Part shown: positions 1-8,686 of the stretch, one piece after another
Layout of the letters: each line of letters starts with the position of its first letter
How positions within the stretch are numbered: position 1 is the first letter of the stretch
Source: Deinococcus sp. Arct2-2
GTDB lineage: Bacteria > Deinococcota > Deinococci > Deinococcales > Deinococcaceae
Assembly: GCF_004801315.1 (NCBI RefSeq)
Contig: NZ_SSNW01000008.1
Coordinates: forward strand, 52,782-116,781
Direction of reading: 5' to 3'
DNA: 64,000 nucleotides
Notes under the pieces: generated by a model
The model's database searches: none
Seen by the model: only the letters and a program-made list of their open reading frames with translations
What the model was told of the DNA's origin: nothing
Program-made: the position numbers and the translations under genes

Positions 1-812
1 GACAGGTGCGGCGTCCAGTCCGATTTGTCGTGCTGATCCACAGCCGTCGGGCCAGCACACAAGTACCCGTAGAGGGTGGGGAAGACCAACACCCCTTTGG
101 TAAACGCATTGGGAACCGGCAAAAGTATGTGCTGAATCAGGCGCGCCGTGCCTTCACCGAACACCACGAACTCGCCCCGGCGTGGCGTAATGCTGAAGCC
201 CTCCTCTCCCAATTCATCGGCAAACAAACCGGCGCAGTTCACGACGAACCTTGCCGTGAGGCTGCCCTGTGGCCCCCATACGCGCACGCCGTCTTCAGCC
301 GTTTCGGTGCTCTCCACCTTCCAACCGAGGCGCACCTCAATCCCGTGCAGCAAGCGGGTCACCACTTCATACGGATCGGTGATCGCCTCACTGGGAATAT
401 GCAGGCTGGCGCGGGCGTGACTGTGGGGTTCTGCGGCGCGGGTGGCTCGTTCGTCTAGTATTTTTGTCTGCACACCGTTCAGGGCGGCTTTCTGGGCAAG
501 GTCGGCAAGCTGCGCCGCTTCATCGTCTGTGTGGGCCAGCAGCAGCGCCCCCGGTACCCGGTAAGGAATCTTCAGCTCGTCAAAAATATGCGGCCAGCGC
601 CCCGCCTGATCGCGGATCATCTGCGTTTCGAAGGTGCCCGGCGGCGAGTCGAACCCCGTGTGCAAGACCCCCGAATTAGACCGACTCACCCCGGCCCCCA
701 ACTCCTGCTCACGCTCCAGCACCAGCACGTCATACCCGGCGCGGCGCAGGTCATAGGCCACAGCCGCGCCGACCAACCCCGCTCCCACCACGATCACGTC
801 AAATTCGGTCAT
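1..812 (-). CDS. FAD-dependent oxidoreductase, GlpA/LhgO-like (partial, C-terminus off the left edge)
   Basis: About 270 residues are visible, read leftward from the ATG at 812. The N-terminus MTEFDVIVVGAGLVGAAVA is a dinucleotide-binding Rossmann motif (GxGxxG). It is followed by SRSNSGVLHTGF, typical of the DAO/glycerol-3-phosphate dehydrogenase/L-2-hydroxyglutarate oxidase superfamily. Near the edge come LLPVPNAFTKGVLVFPT and GPTAVDQ, which match the substrate-domain pattern of the GlpA and LhgO groups. The likely role is FAD-dependent oxidation of a 2-hydroxy acid or glycerol-3-phosphate at the membrane; the substrate cannot be chosen from this fragment. The long plus-strand frames here are antisense. 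No strong Shine-Dalgarno is seen; GGAGAAGCC lies just before the start. Confidence 0.8.
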   Translation of the reverse strand, partial: MTEFDVIVVGAGLVGAAVAYDLRRAGYDVLVLEREQELGAGVSRSNSGVLHTGFDSPPGTFETQMIRDQAGRWPHIFDELKIPYRVPGALLLAHTDDEAAQLADLAQKAALNGVQTKILDERATRAAEPHSHARASLHIPSEAITDPYEVVTRLLHGIEVRLGWKVESTETAEDGVRVWGPQGSLTARFVVNCAGLFADELGEEGFSITPRRGEFVVFGEGTARLIQHILLPVPNAFTKGVLVFPTLYGYLCAGPTAVDQHDKSDWTPHL

Positions 813-1220
813 GGCTTCTCCATTTATCAGTTGTGGTCAGTCAGGTGCAGCCGTTCTCACTCTGAAACGAATCCGGGCGGCGCGGTACAGCTCACAGAGA
901 ATTGGCAGGACAGGCGAGTTGATGAGCGGTTCCGGTGTACGGTTTATCGGGATTGAGTTTGTGTCGCCTCAGGCACCCATTCAACTCCTTTTGACATGCA
1001 AGTCAAGTGTAAACCAAAGCTGTCAAGTCGGCGGCCAGTCGCTTAGCTTGTATCTGGTTTCTGTGACGAAAGCACACTGACTCTAGCGCGATGTCCTACC
1101 AACCGCGCCTTCAGTCTGCCCGATGTGCCCCAGCACTGGCAGCGATTCCCAGCAAAAACGGAATCACCAGCCATCTAATTTTTGGTCGGAAGCCCCCGAA
1201 TTGTGGCTTTCGGTTTTCCC
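813..1220. other. Intergenic region with a palindrome
   Basis: A 408-base gap between the oxidoreductase, which starts at 812, and the end of the PP2C gene at 1221. The small plus-strand frames here have no recognisable protein. The only clear structure is the palindrome at 991..1006, about 180 bases upstream of the oxidoreductase start, so it may lie in its control region. Confidence 0.6.
991..1006. promoter_or_regulatory. 16-bp near-perfect palindrome, possible operator
   Basis: TTGACATGCAAGTCAA reads TTGACTTGCATGTCAA on the other strand: half-sites TTGAC and GTCAA around a TGCA core with one mismatched pair. The size and symmetry fit sites of MarR-type dimeric regulators. No regulator gene of that type is in the window, so the link to the oxidoreductase starting at 812 is an inference from position only. 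Confidence 0.35.
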
Positions 1221-3230
1221 CTACCTCTGCCGCTCAATCACGAGGGCCGTTGCATTGTCCGGTGCGCCTGATTCCAGACTCAGTTCGATCAGGCGGTCTA
1301 CGATCCGTTGCAGAGAGGGTTCATGGAGCAAAATATCGTGCAGCACGGGCGGGAGCACCTCTCCCCAGACGCCATCGGAAATCAGCAAGACGCGGCTCCC
1401 TACAGGCAGTTCCAGCGGCTCGGGCAACACCTGAACATAGTTGTCCTGCGCGGCCCGCAAGCTGCCCAGCGAACGCAAAACCTTGTTGCGCTCGGGGCTG
1501 ACTTGGGCTTCGTCCGCCGTCATCTGACCGCTGGCAACCATTGCGGCCACATAAGAATGGTCTTTGCTGAGCTGCTGCACCGCCCCGTTTTGAGCCACGT
1601 AAGCACGGGTATCGCCTACATGCGCCATGTGCAGTTGCGTGCCGCGAATCTCTACGCCGGTGATGGTGCAGCCTCCGTCTCGGCCCTGCATATCGGTCAG
1701 GACAGCTGCATTGGCCTCCCAGACTAGGGTTTCGAGTGATGAAGCCTCAAAGGAAGTGGTTTCTGAAGTCAGAAAAGCCCGAATTGCTGCTTGGCTCGCC
1801 ACTTCGCCCGCTGCCATACCGCCCATACCGTCCGAAACGACGGCCCGCAACACCAGTTCTCCGCCGCCGTGTTCCCCGATTTGACGCCACACGAACCCGT
1901 AGGAATCTTCATTGATGGGCCGTTCAGGGTTGAGGCCGATGTCGGTGGCCCCTGCCAACTGATAGACCGGCAATTTGGTGGCCGCTGTTTTGAGGGTCGC
2001 CAGCAGTTCAGCCGGAGTTAAGCGCTGCGGCAAGGGAGCCAACATCCCGTTCAACAGTTGGGGCACGCCCGACGCATTGATGCCTGCCAGCACAATAGAA
2101 GACGGCCCCTCGGCGGGGAGCGGTTGCCCGGTGAGCCACTGAAAAAACAGTGCGCCCAGCAGATACACGCCGCTTTTTGCCTGTGCAGGCTGCCCTTCTT
2201 GCACTTCAGGCGGCGTAAAACTGTCGCGCAAAGTGGGCTGAACCGCTTCGCCTAGCCGCGCCACTTGCGGCGGCGTCCTCAGTTTCAAGCCCTCGCGGGT
2301 CAGGTGTAGGCTGGCTGGGTCAAGGTCTGTCACCGCGTAGCCCTGTTTTTCCAGCGCGAATAACAGCCGCGCCAAGTCGGTCAGGTGCGCCCGCGCCGTC
2401 TCTGCACCAAGTGGCAGGGTCAGGGGCGTGCCCTCGGTGGGAGCCACAACCCACAAGTCGCCCGCCGAGGTCAGTTTGGGCAGCAAACGGTGAGGCCGCA
2501 ACCCCGCCCACAACGGCGCGGGGCGCACATACACGTCCACACTGGGGCCAGCGCCGAGCGCATTGGCGCTAAACCACCCGCGTCCCAAATCCTGATTGAG
2601 CTGGTAGCCGCTGACCACTTGCCCCGCCTGCGGGCCTTGCACAGCGACGGTGGGTGCGTAGGTCTCTTCCTCCAGCTCGCCCGTCGCAAAGCTGGAGGAA
2701 TCAGTGGAAGCCTGTGTGGGTGAGGCTTCCGGTGTCAAAGGCGGCACTACTGGGGCTAAAGGCGTCTCATCCCTCGGAATGTCTGTTCTGCTGTCTACGG
2801 GCAGAATCGCTGCAACTGGGTTTGAAGTCGCTGGACTCTCCGGAAGTGCTGGAGTTTCTGAAATGGCTGGTGTATCCAAAACGGCTGGCACAGCTAAGAC
2901 AACCGGACTCTCCAACCCTGCCGAGGCGTCCGAATCCACCGCGCTGGCTTCAGCCTCGGAGCTGTTCAACTCTTCCACGTCGGCGGCCTCAGCAGTGCCC
3001 ACCACTTCCGGCGCAGTAGGAAACACATAATCCACGTCTAGCGGGCTGTCTTCGGGTTGTTCGGCAGGCAACAGCTCTGGCGTTTTTTCCGGTTCGGGCA
3101 GTGTCGGCCTTGGGGGCAGCGTCAACGCCTGGGGTGCTTCGGGCGGCTGAGTTTCGGTGGGCAGCGTTTCAGGCGTCGGGGCTGGTTCTGGGGCTGCCAA
3201 ATCCTGCGGTGCATCGTCAGGCTGGGTCAT
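1221..3230 (-). CDS. Pseudokinase-PP2C fusion protein phosphatase
   Basis: 669 residues in three parts. Residues 1 to about 195 are a Pro/Glu/Ala/Ser-rich low-complexity arm. Residues about 200-410 look like a degenerate Ser/Thr kinase fold: it opens GYQLNQDLGRGWFSANALG like a kinase glycine loop and later has YLLGALFFQWLTGQPLP like a kinase C-lobe, but no HRD or DFG is present. Residues about 420-669 are a PP2C phosphatase with NEDSYG, VVSDGMGGMAAG, HVGDTRAY, SDGVWGEV and GAPDNATALVIE, which carry the metal-binding aspartates. It should remove phosphate from Ser/Thr in the cytoplasm. It is the last gene of the VWA-kinase-FHA-PP2C operon and starts 1 base after the FHA stop, so the two are probably translationally coupled. 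Confidence 0.88.
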   Translation of the reverse strand: MTQPDDAPQDLAAPEPAPTPETLPTETQPPEAPQALTLPPRPTLPEPEKTPELLPAEQPEDSPLDVDYVFPTAPEVVGTAEAADVEELNSSEAEASAVDSDASAGLESPVVLAVPAVLDTPAISETPALPESPATSNPVAAILPVDSRTDIPRDETPLAPVVPPLTPEASPTQASTDSSSFATGELEEETYAPTVAVQGPQAGQVVSGYQLNQDLGRGWFSANALGAGPSVDVYVRPAPLWAGLRPHRLLPKLTSAGDLWVVAPTEGTPLTLPLGAETARAHLTDLARLLFALEKQGYAVTDLDPASLHLTREGLKLRTPPQVARLGEAVQPTLRDSFTPPEVQEGQPAQAKSGVYLLGALFFQWLTGQPLPAEGPSSIVLAGINASGVPQLLNGMLAPLPQRLTPAELLATLKTAATKLPVYQLAGATDIGLNPERPINEDSYGFVWRQIGEHGGGELVLRAVVSDGMGGMAAGEVASQAAIRAFLTSETTSFEASSLETLVWEANAAVLTDMQGRDGGCTITGVEIRGTQLHMAHVGDTRAYVAQNGAVQQLSKDHSYVAAMVASGQMTADEAQVSPERNKVLRSLGSLRAAQDNYVQVLPEPLELPVGSRVLLISDGVWGEVLPPVLHDILLHEPSLQRIVDRLIELSLESGAPDNATALVIERQR

Positions 3231-3231
3231 T

Positions 3232-4086
3232 TCAGCTCTGGTGGAACATCAGCATCAGGTTGCCGAAAGCCAATTCGTCGCCGTCTGCCAGCGTCGTGGG
3301 TTCCTGAAGGCGCGGCGAAAATCCGGCTTCGCCTTTGCGCTTGATGTACACGCCGTTGGTAGACCCGAGGTCGCGCACTGCCCACACGCCTTGTTCGCGG
3401 GACAGCTCGGCGTGGCGGCGCGAAATATGCTCCTGCCCGCCGAGGCCGCTGAGATCGATGTCTACTGGCCCACTGGACGCGTCGAAGCGCCCCACCACCA
3501 AGTGGTCGCCTTGCAGCGGAATGAACTCGCCGGTGGGCGCACCAAATTTTTTGATGCCCAGCTTGGCTTCTCCAGTGAGGACGGGGGCTGGTGCGGGCGT
3601 TTCAGCGGCAGGCGCAGCGGCGATTTCAGAGGCGGGCAGGTCGGACGGGGCCACTTCAGCTACCGTCGCTTCAGAGGCGGCCACTTCGGGCGCAGCTCCT
3701 TCAGACACAGCTCCTTCAGACACAGCTCCTTCAGACACAGGGGCTTGCGCCGCTGGTTCTGAACCCGTGCCTTCAGCAAATGCGCCGCCTACAGGCGCGG
3801 CTTCTTGGGCACGTTCTGTCGGTGCGGTACTTTCAGTTACAGGCGTTTCAGACACAGGGTTCTCAGATACTGGAGCTTCAGACACCGCAGCCTCGGCTTG
3901 CGGCGTTGCCTCGGTTCCAGAGGATGCAGCCCCGGCGGAGTCCACTTGGGGAACGGCTTCGGGTGAAGCCTCCACCGTTGCGGCGGGCGTGGGCGCAGTG
4001 GCCGCAGACAATTCGACGCCGCAGCCTTCGCAGTAGGTGGTGCCTTCGGGGTTGGCGGTGCCGCAGACGGTGCAAAGAATGGTCAT
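3232..4086 (-). CDS. Zinc-ribbon and FHA domain protein
   Basis: 284 residues. The N-terminus MTILCTVCGTANPEGTTYC has two CxxC knuckles (CTVC, CEGC), a zinc ribbon. A long Ala/Glu/Ser/Val low-complexity linker follows (about 28-180), with short repeats of the SEGAVSEGAVSEG type. Residues about 185-284 are an FHA domain with VVGRF, ISRRHAELS and LGSTNGVYI, the residues that bind phosphothreonine peptides. It is the phospho-reader of this operon and a likely target of the kinase just upstream, whose N-terminus carries the same kind of zinc ribbon. GGAGGAACC precedes the ATG as a good ribosome site. Confidence 0.88.
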   Translation of the reverse strand: MTILCTVCGTANPEGTTYCEGCGVELSAATAPTPAATVEASPEAVPQVDSAGAASSGTEATPQAEAAVSEAPVSENPVSETPVTESTAPTERAQEAAPVGGAFAEGTGSEPAAQAPVSEGAVSEGAVSEGAAPEVAASEATVAEVAPSDLPASEIAAAPAAETPAPAPVLTGEAKLGIKKFGAPTGEFIPLQGDHLVVGRFDASSGPVDIDLSGLGGQEHISRRHAELSREQGVWAVRDLGSTNGVYIKRKGEAGFSPRLQEPTTLADGDELAFGNLMLMFHQS

Positions 4087-4137
4087 GGTGGTTCCTCCGG
4101 GGAAGTGAGAGTGGACGGGTTGGGTTGAGACTCAACG

Positions 4138-5796
4138 TTAGAGCGAGATTCGTCGGATGAGGATGAGAAAAATGAGGGCAAGATCTGCCGCCCCGATGCT
4201 GGCGCTGATGACGGTGGGCCAGTTGAGACCTGCCCCTTGGGTATAAAAGTAAGCTCCTGCCGCCGCTGCAATGGGCAGAGCCACCGGCAAAGCGAACCAC
4301 AGCAGCCAGCCCGCGACGGCCCCAAACACTGCGCCCAATGCGGCGGCTAAGGCGTATTGGGGGGGCTGAACAGGAGCGGCAAAATACGCTTCGGCAGACA
4401 AGGCCGCAACTGCTCCGCCCAGCAGCGTGCCTAATACGATAAAGACGGTGCGCGACACTGGGGCGCGAGGTTTTTCAGTTGGCACAGCAGCGGGAATGGA
4501 CTCAGGGACAGCGGCAGGTGGCGGCAGAGGAACGGGCGTTGGTGGGGCAACGGGAGCGGCTGGAACGGGTACTGGTGCGGGAATGCGGGCCTGGGCAGCG
4601 GGAGCTGGAGGGACGACTTTGGGGGCCGGAGGGACTGGCCGGGGGGGCGCGGGCTGGGGAGGTGCAGGTTTGACAGGCGCAGGCTTAGGCGGCTTGGGTT
4701 GAGGCTGTACGGGCTTCGGCGGAACGACGGCGGGCTGCACCGGAGCAGGTTTCGGTTTGGGTGCGGCTGGCCGGGGTACAGGCGGTTGAGGGGCCGGAGG
4801 TTGAGGAGCTGGGGGCCGGGGAACAGGAGGAGCCGGTGGAGGGGGAGCGCCAGTCCTAGGCCTGGTCGTCGGTGCAGCCAAGATCGCCAACAACGCTTCG
4901 GCGCTCTGGGGACGGTCTTCTACGCGCAGAGCCATCGCCTGCGTCACGGCGCGGCGCAGTCCCGGCAAGGTGGAATCGGGCAGGGGCGGGAGGGGCGTGC
5001 CCAGCATCAGGTCGGTGGCGGGCGGCGGCATTTGCCCGGTCAACGCGTGCAGCAGGGTGGCCCCCAGCGCGTAGATATCGGTGTAAGGCCCGAATCTGCC
5101 CGAGTTGCCGTACTGTTCCAGCGGCGCGTAACCGGGCGTGACCAGCCGGGTATGGCTCAGCGTTTTGCCCTTCACGAAGGCCCGCACCGAGCCGAAATCG
5201 ATCAGGACGATGCGCCCGGTCTGGTTAAAAAAGATGTTGTCGGGCTTGATGTCGCGGTGCAGCAACCCCCGCTGATGGATCACTTCCAGTGTCTTGGCTA
5301 CCGAACGGGCCACCTCGAACACCACGTCGGGGGGCATGGGGCCGCGCTTTTCGATCAGGCCGCCGAGGGTGCTGCCCTCCAAGAATTCCATCACCAAGTA
5401 GGCGGTGCTGTTTTCCTCGAAGTAATTCATCACCTTCACGATGCCGGGATCGTTGAAGCTCGCCAGCACTTTGGCTTCGTCCAGAAAGCCTTTTTTGGTG
5501 GTCTGGTACTCGGCACTGGTAATGTTGCCCGGCGCGACTACCGTTTTGCTGCGCCGCGAAGACCCGTCTAAAAACAGCTCTTTAATGGCGACTTTGAGGC
5601 CCAGCCGGGTGTCTTCTCCGGCGTAGGTGATACCGAAGCCGCCCTGTCCTAGCACCCGGTTGAGGGTGTACTGACCGCCCACCAGCGCCGTGCCAGTGGG
5701 CAAGGCCACCAGCCCGGAAGCGGTCAGCGGTGCGCCGCAGGTGTGGCAGACCGTTTCGCCGGGCTGGACAGCAGCGCCGCAGACGGGGCAGTTCAC
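4138..5796 (-). CDS. Ser/Thr protein kinase with N-terminal zinc ribbon and C-terminal membrane anchor
   Basis: 552 residues. A zinc ribbon (CPVC ... CHTC, residues 1-25) is followed by a Hanks-type kinase at about 40-310: glycine loop LGQGGFGITY, VAIKE with Lys72, HRDIKPDN at 180-187, DFG at 200-202 and a GYAPLEQYG activation segment, so all catalytic residues are present. A Pro/Ala/Lys-rich stretch (about 315-455) leads to two or three hydrophobic helices at the C-terminus, which should hold the kinase at the membrane with its catalytic domain in the cytoplasm. It starts 4 bases after the VWA gene stops. No PASTA repeats are present, so this is not a PknB/cell-wall sensor type. Confidence 0.92.
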   Translation of the reverse strand: MNCPVCGAAVQPGETVCHTCGAPLTASGLVALPTGTALVGGQYTLNRVLGQGGFGITYAGEDTRLGLKVAIKELFLDGSSRRSKTVVAPGNITSAEYQTTKKGFLDEAKVLASFNDPGIVKVMNYFEENSTAYLVMEFLEGSTLGGLIEKRGPMPPDVVFEVARSVAKTLEVIHQRGLLHRDIKPDNIFFNQTGRIVLIDFGSVRAFVKGKTLSHTRLVTPGYAPLEQYGNSGRFGPYTDIYALGATLLHALTGQMPPPATDLMLGTPLPPLPDSTLPGLRRAVTQAMALRVEDRPQSAEALLAILAAPTTRPRTGAPPPPAPPVPRPPAPQPPAPQPPVPRPAAPKPKPAPVQPAVVPPKPVQPQPKPPKPAPVKPAPPQPAPPRPVPPAPKVVPPAPAAQARIPAPVPVPAAPVAPPTPVPLPPPAAVPESIPAAVPTEKPRAPVSRTVFIVLGTLLGGAVAALSAEAYFAAPVQPPQYALAAALGAVFGAVAGWLLWFALPVALPIAAAAGAYFYTQGAGLNWPTVISASIGAADLALIFLILIRRISL

Positions 5797-5800
5797 CGAC

Positions 5801-7183
5801 CTAAGCTCCGGTCAGCTTGCGGATTTCTTCGTCGGTGGGCAGGCCGCCCCCGCCCGCTTTGAGGGTCTGCGTTTTCGCGCCCAGCCGCATGGTTTTGGCC
5901 GTGCCGAGGCTGATGGTCTTGCTGCTGCCCAGTTCTCCGATAGCGCGGTCGAGTACCTGCGTCATTGCGCCGTTGCCGAGGCGCTGGGTCATGTTGCGGG
6001 CCTGTTCGAGGGTCTTGGCAGCCTGTTCGGGGTTGCTCTGCGCTTCGCGGCTGGCCTGCGCCACCAAGCTTTCGATATTGCGCTGCTGCACCCACTGCAT
6101 CACGTCGCCGTCTACCCGCGCCGCCATCGTTTCGTCTCCGGTAAATTCCACCACCACGTCCAGCGGCGGCAATTCGCCCCGGTAGTTCGCCCCGGGAACC
6201 TCGTAGGTCAGGCCCAATTGGGCCAGTCGCATGCGGGCCGCAGGGCGCTCCGGCAGGGTGAATTCCAGAATATAGGCCGCGCCCGTTCCGGCTTCCACGT
6301 TGCCGAGTTGCAGCGGGCCGTCCGTTTTGGTCACTTCGGTCTGGGTGGGCTGCACACGGGTCACGCGCTCCAGTACCACGTCCTTCACGGCCCGCACGGT
6401 CAGCGCCACGTTGGTCACGACCTCGTTGGCCGCCTGCTGAAGGTCGCCCAGCAGCGCGGCGGGAAGGTCGGAGGCCCGGACAGCGGGAGGCTGCGGGTTT
6501 TGGTTGTCGGGCACCACGTCTATCGGTTGGCCCTGCGTGCGGTCTGTAATCTCCGTCAGTAGCTCGGTGTTCACGTCGTCGCCCACGCCAATCGTCGTTA
6601 CCGACACCTGCATGCCGGCCAGCACGCCCGCTTGCTCCTGCACCACCTCGGAATCGAAGGCCTGCCCATCGGTCAGCAGCACCATTCGGCGGCTGCCCGA
6701 TTCGGTTTGCAGCACCTTCGCTCCGGCCTTCATGCCCGCGCCCATCTGCGTTCCGCCCGAATACCAATCGAGCTGATCGGTGGCTTTCAGCAGGGCTGCC
6801 CGGTCGGTGGCCGCCGTAAACGGCACGAGAACTTCGGCCAAATCATCGAACTTTACGAGGGCGAGGCGGTCTTGCGGCTGAATCAGGTCTGAGGTGATGA
6901 TGCCCCGGAGTGCCTCGGTGACCAGTTGCAACTTGTTTTTGCCGCCGCGCACGATTTCATACCGCTGACCATCGACAACGGTCGTCTGCCCGGTGTGTTC
7001 CGTCGGCTCGGTCACGACTTCGCGCATAGAGCCGGACGTGTCCACCACAAAGACCACCGACAAATCGGGCCGTGCCTGCATCGCCTCTTGGTCGGGTGAG
7101 AGGTTGAGCAGGACAAATAACTTCTGACCTGCGGTGTGGGCCAGTAAAAATTCTCGGTGGGGCCGCATTGTGGCATTGAGCAT
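5801..7183 (-). CDS. VWA (von Willebrand factor A) domain protein
   Basis: 460 residues from the ATG at 7183, chosen because AGGAGG lies 6 bases upstream; an in-frame upstream start at 7240 lacks this. Residues about 35-230 form a VWA domain with an intact MIDAS: VVFVVDTSGSM, a GTQMGAGM threonine and LLTDGQAFD. The C-terminal half is beta-rich, then helical, as in bacterial VWA adaptors. It lacks a signal peptide, so it is probably cytoplasmic. It is the first gene of a tight operon with the kinase, FHA and PP2C genes, matching the known theme in which VWA proteins act as scaffolds for kinase/phosphatase pairs (TerY-P type groups). Confidence 0.88.
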   Translation of the reverse strand: MLNATMRPHREFLLAHTAGQKLFVLLNLSPDQEAMQARPDLSVVFVVDTSGSMREVVTEPTEHTGQTTVVDGQRYEIVRGGKNKLQLVTEALRGIITSDLIQPQDRLALVKFDDLAEVLVPFTAATDRAALLKATDQLDWYSGGTQMGAGMKAGAKVLQTESGSRRMVLLTDGQAFDSEVVQEQAGVLAGMQVSVTTIGVGDDVNTELLTEITDRTQGQPIDVVPDNQNPQPPAVRASDLPAALLGDLQQAANEVVTNVALTVRAVKDVVLERVTRVQPTQTEVTKTDGPLQLGNVEAGTGAAYILEFTLPERPAARMRLAQLGLTYEVPGANYRGELPPLDVVVEFTGDETMAARVDGDVMQWVQQRNIESLVAQASREAQSNPEQAAKTLEQARNMTQRLGNGAMTQVLDRAIGELGSSKTISLGTAKTMRLGAKTQTLKAGGGGLPTDEEIRKLTGA

Positions 7184-7306
7184 GAAGTGCCTCCTGAAGT
7201 GATTTTGCCCTAGTTGACACCGCATGATAAGCAGTTCCACATTTCGGGTGCTGCACCGTTCTTTGGGACTCCTGTATGTTCGGGGGGACAGTCAGCGCCG
7301 CTCGGC

Positions 7307-8533
7307 TCAGGCTTCCTTCGCCTCCGCTCGTCCAGTGCCCGGAATACCGCGCAGGACGCTCAAAATCAGCAGCGTTCCGGCCACCGACAGCACGGCGCCC
7401 ATCAGGTACGCCGCGCCGGGAAACCCGCGAGCGACTCCGGCGGCGTACACGGCTGTTGCCAGAATCGGCCCCACCACCGCCACCAGGCTGTTCAGGCTGG
7501 TAATCGCGCCCTGCACGCGCCCCTGCTCGGTTTCGCTGACTTGCCGGGAAATCAGACCTTGAATGGCAGGATTGGCTAGCCCGCCCAACGCGCCTACCAC
7601 TAGCGAGGCGTACAGGAACGCGCCGCTGCGGGCCACACTGAGTACCAAAAACTCGAAAATGGAAGCCACCAGCCCAGTGATGATGGTACGCCGGTCGCCA
7701 AAGCGGGCAATGAACGGCCCGATCAGGCCGCCCTGCACCGCTGCGGTCAGCAAGCCGAAAAACGCCAGCGCAAGGCCGTTTTGCCCCGGACTCCAGCTCA
7801 GCACTTTTTCGGTGTACAGCACCCACGTACTGAAGATGACTTGCCCCGCCAGCCCCAGCAGCACGAACGTCAGCGCGAGGCTGCGCAAAATCGGGTACTC
7901 TCCCAACGCCCGCAGAGGCAGCAGCGGATTCAGGTCGCTGCGCCGCATGCCTTTGGCGCGGGCACTGGCGGGCAAAGATTCCGGCAGCACGAAGAGGCCG
8001 TACACCACGTTCAGGCCGGTCATGGCCGCTGCCACCAAAAACGGCACCCGCAAGCCGTATTCACCCAGCAGGCCGCCCAGCGCGGGGCCAAGAATGAACC
8101 CCACGCCAAAGGTAGCCCCCAACAGGCCAAAGTTTTTGGCCCGGTCTTCGGGCGGCGATACGTCTGCGATGTAGGCGTTGGCCACCGTGAGGCTCGCCCC
8201 CGTAATGCCTGCCAACACGCGCCCCACGAACAGCCACGTCAGATTGGGAGCAAATGCCAACACCAAGTAGTCCAGCCCCATGCCCAGCAGGGCAAACAGC
8301 AGCACGGGCCGCCGCCCAAAGCGGTCGCTCAGGGCACCGAGGATCGGCGCGAAGATGAACTGCATCACCGCGTAAGCCGCCGTCAACAGCCCGATGGTCC
8401 GTGCGCCCGCCACCTCCGATCCGGCCAGCGTCTTGACCAACCCCGGCAGCACCGGAATAATCAATCCGATCCCGATGATGTCGATCAGGGCGGTCAGCAA
8501 AATAAAGATCAGGGCGGCAGGACGAGAACGCAT
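7307..8533 (-). CDS. MFS efflux transporter, TetA-like
   Basis: 408 residues from the ATG at 8533. The N-terminus [20 protein letters not shown] is followed by [10 protein letters not shown], close to the first helix of tetracycline-class (DHA1) exporters. [14 protein letters not shown] is the MFS motif A between helices 2 and 3, and about 12 hydrophobic segments can be counted. It is a drug/proton antiporter in the inner membrane; the substrate is unknown. The start was placed here rather than at 8611 because a TACACT box sits just upstream and the first helix begins at once. It ends 124 bases before the VWA gene on the same strand and probably forms its own unit. Confidence 0.87.
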   Translation of the reverse strand: MRSRPAALIFILLTALIDIIGIGLIIPVLPGLVKTLAGSEVAGARTIGLLTAAYAVMQFIFAPILGALSDRFGRRPVLLFALLGMGLDYLVLAFAPNLTWLFVGRVLAGITGASLTVANAYIADVSPPEDRAKNFGLLGATFGVGFILGPALGGLLGEYGLRVPFLVAAAMTGLNVVYGLFVLPESLPASARAKGMRRSDLNPLLPLRALGEYPILRSLALTFVLLGLAGQVIFSTWVLYTEKVLSWSPGQNGLALAFFGLLTAAVQGGLIGPFIARFGDRRTIITGLVASIFEFLVLSVARSGAFLYASLVVGALGGLANPAIQGLISRQVSETEQGRVQGAITSLNSLVAVVGPILATAVYAAGVARGFPGAAYLMGAVLSVAGTLLILSVLRGIPGTGRAEAKEA

Positions 8534-8540
8534 CTGGCCC

Positions 8541-8546
8541 AGTGTA
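8541..8546 (-). promoter_or_regulatory. -10 box for the MFS gene, probable leaderless start
   Basis: TACACT on the minus strand ends 7 bases before the ATG at 8533. Transcription starting 6-8 bases downstream of this box would begin at or next to the start codon, and no Shine-Dalgarno is present. Leaderless messages of this layout are common in Deinococcus. No convincing -35 was found. Confidence 0.45.
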
Positions 8547-8686
8547 GTACCACAAGTGCCAAGCAACCGAGTTGTTTGACTGAGCCGAGGCGTGGGGCGA
8601 GGGGAAAGCAAAAGGACGGCGTTCGAGTGATTTTCCCCGTCGCTTAGTAGGGGCGAGGGGGAATCACAACTGCTTGAATGCTCTCC

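Noticed and set aside
6..956. Plus-strand frames opposite the FAD oxidoreductase
   Set aside because: The minus strand carries a continuous flavoprotein with clear motifs; the plus frames have none.
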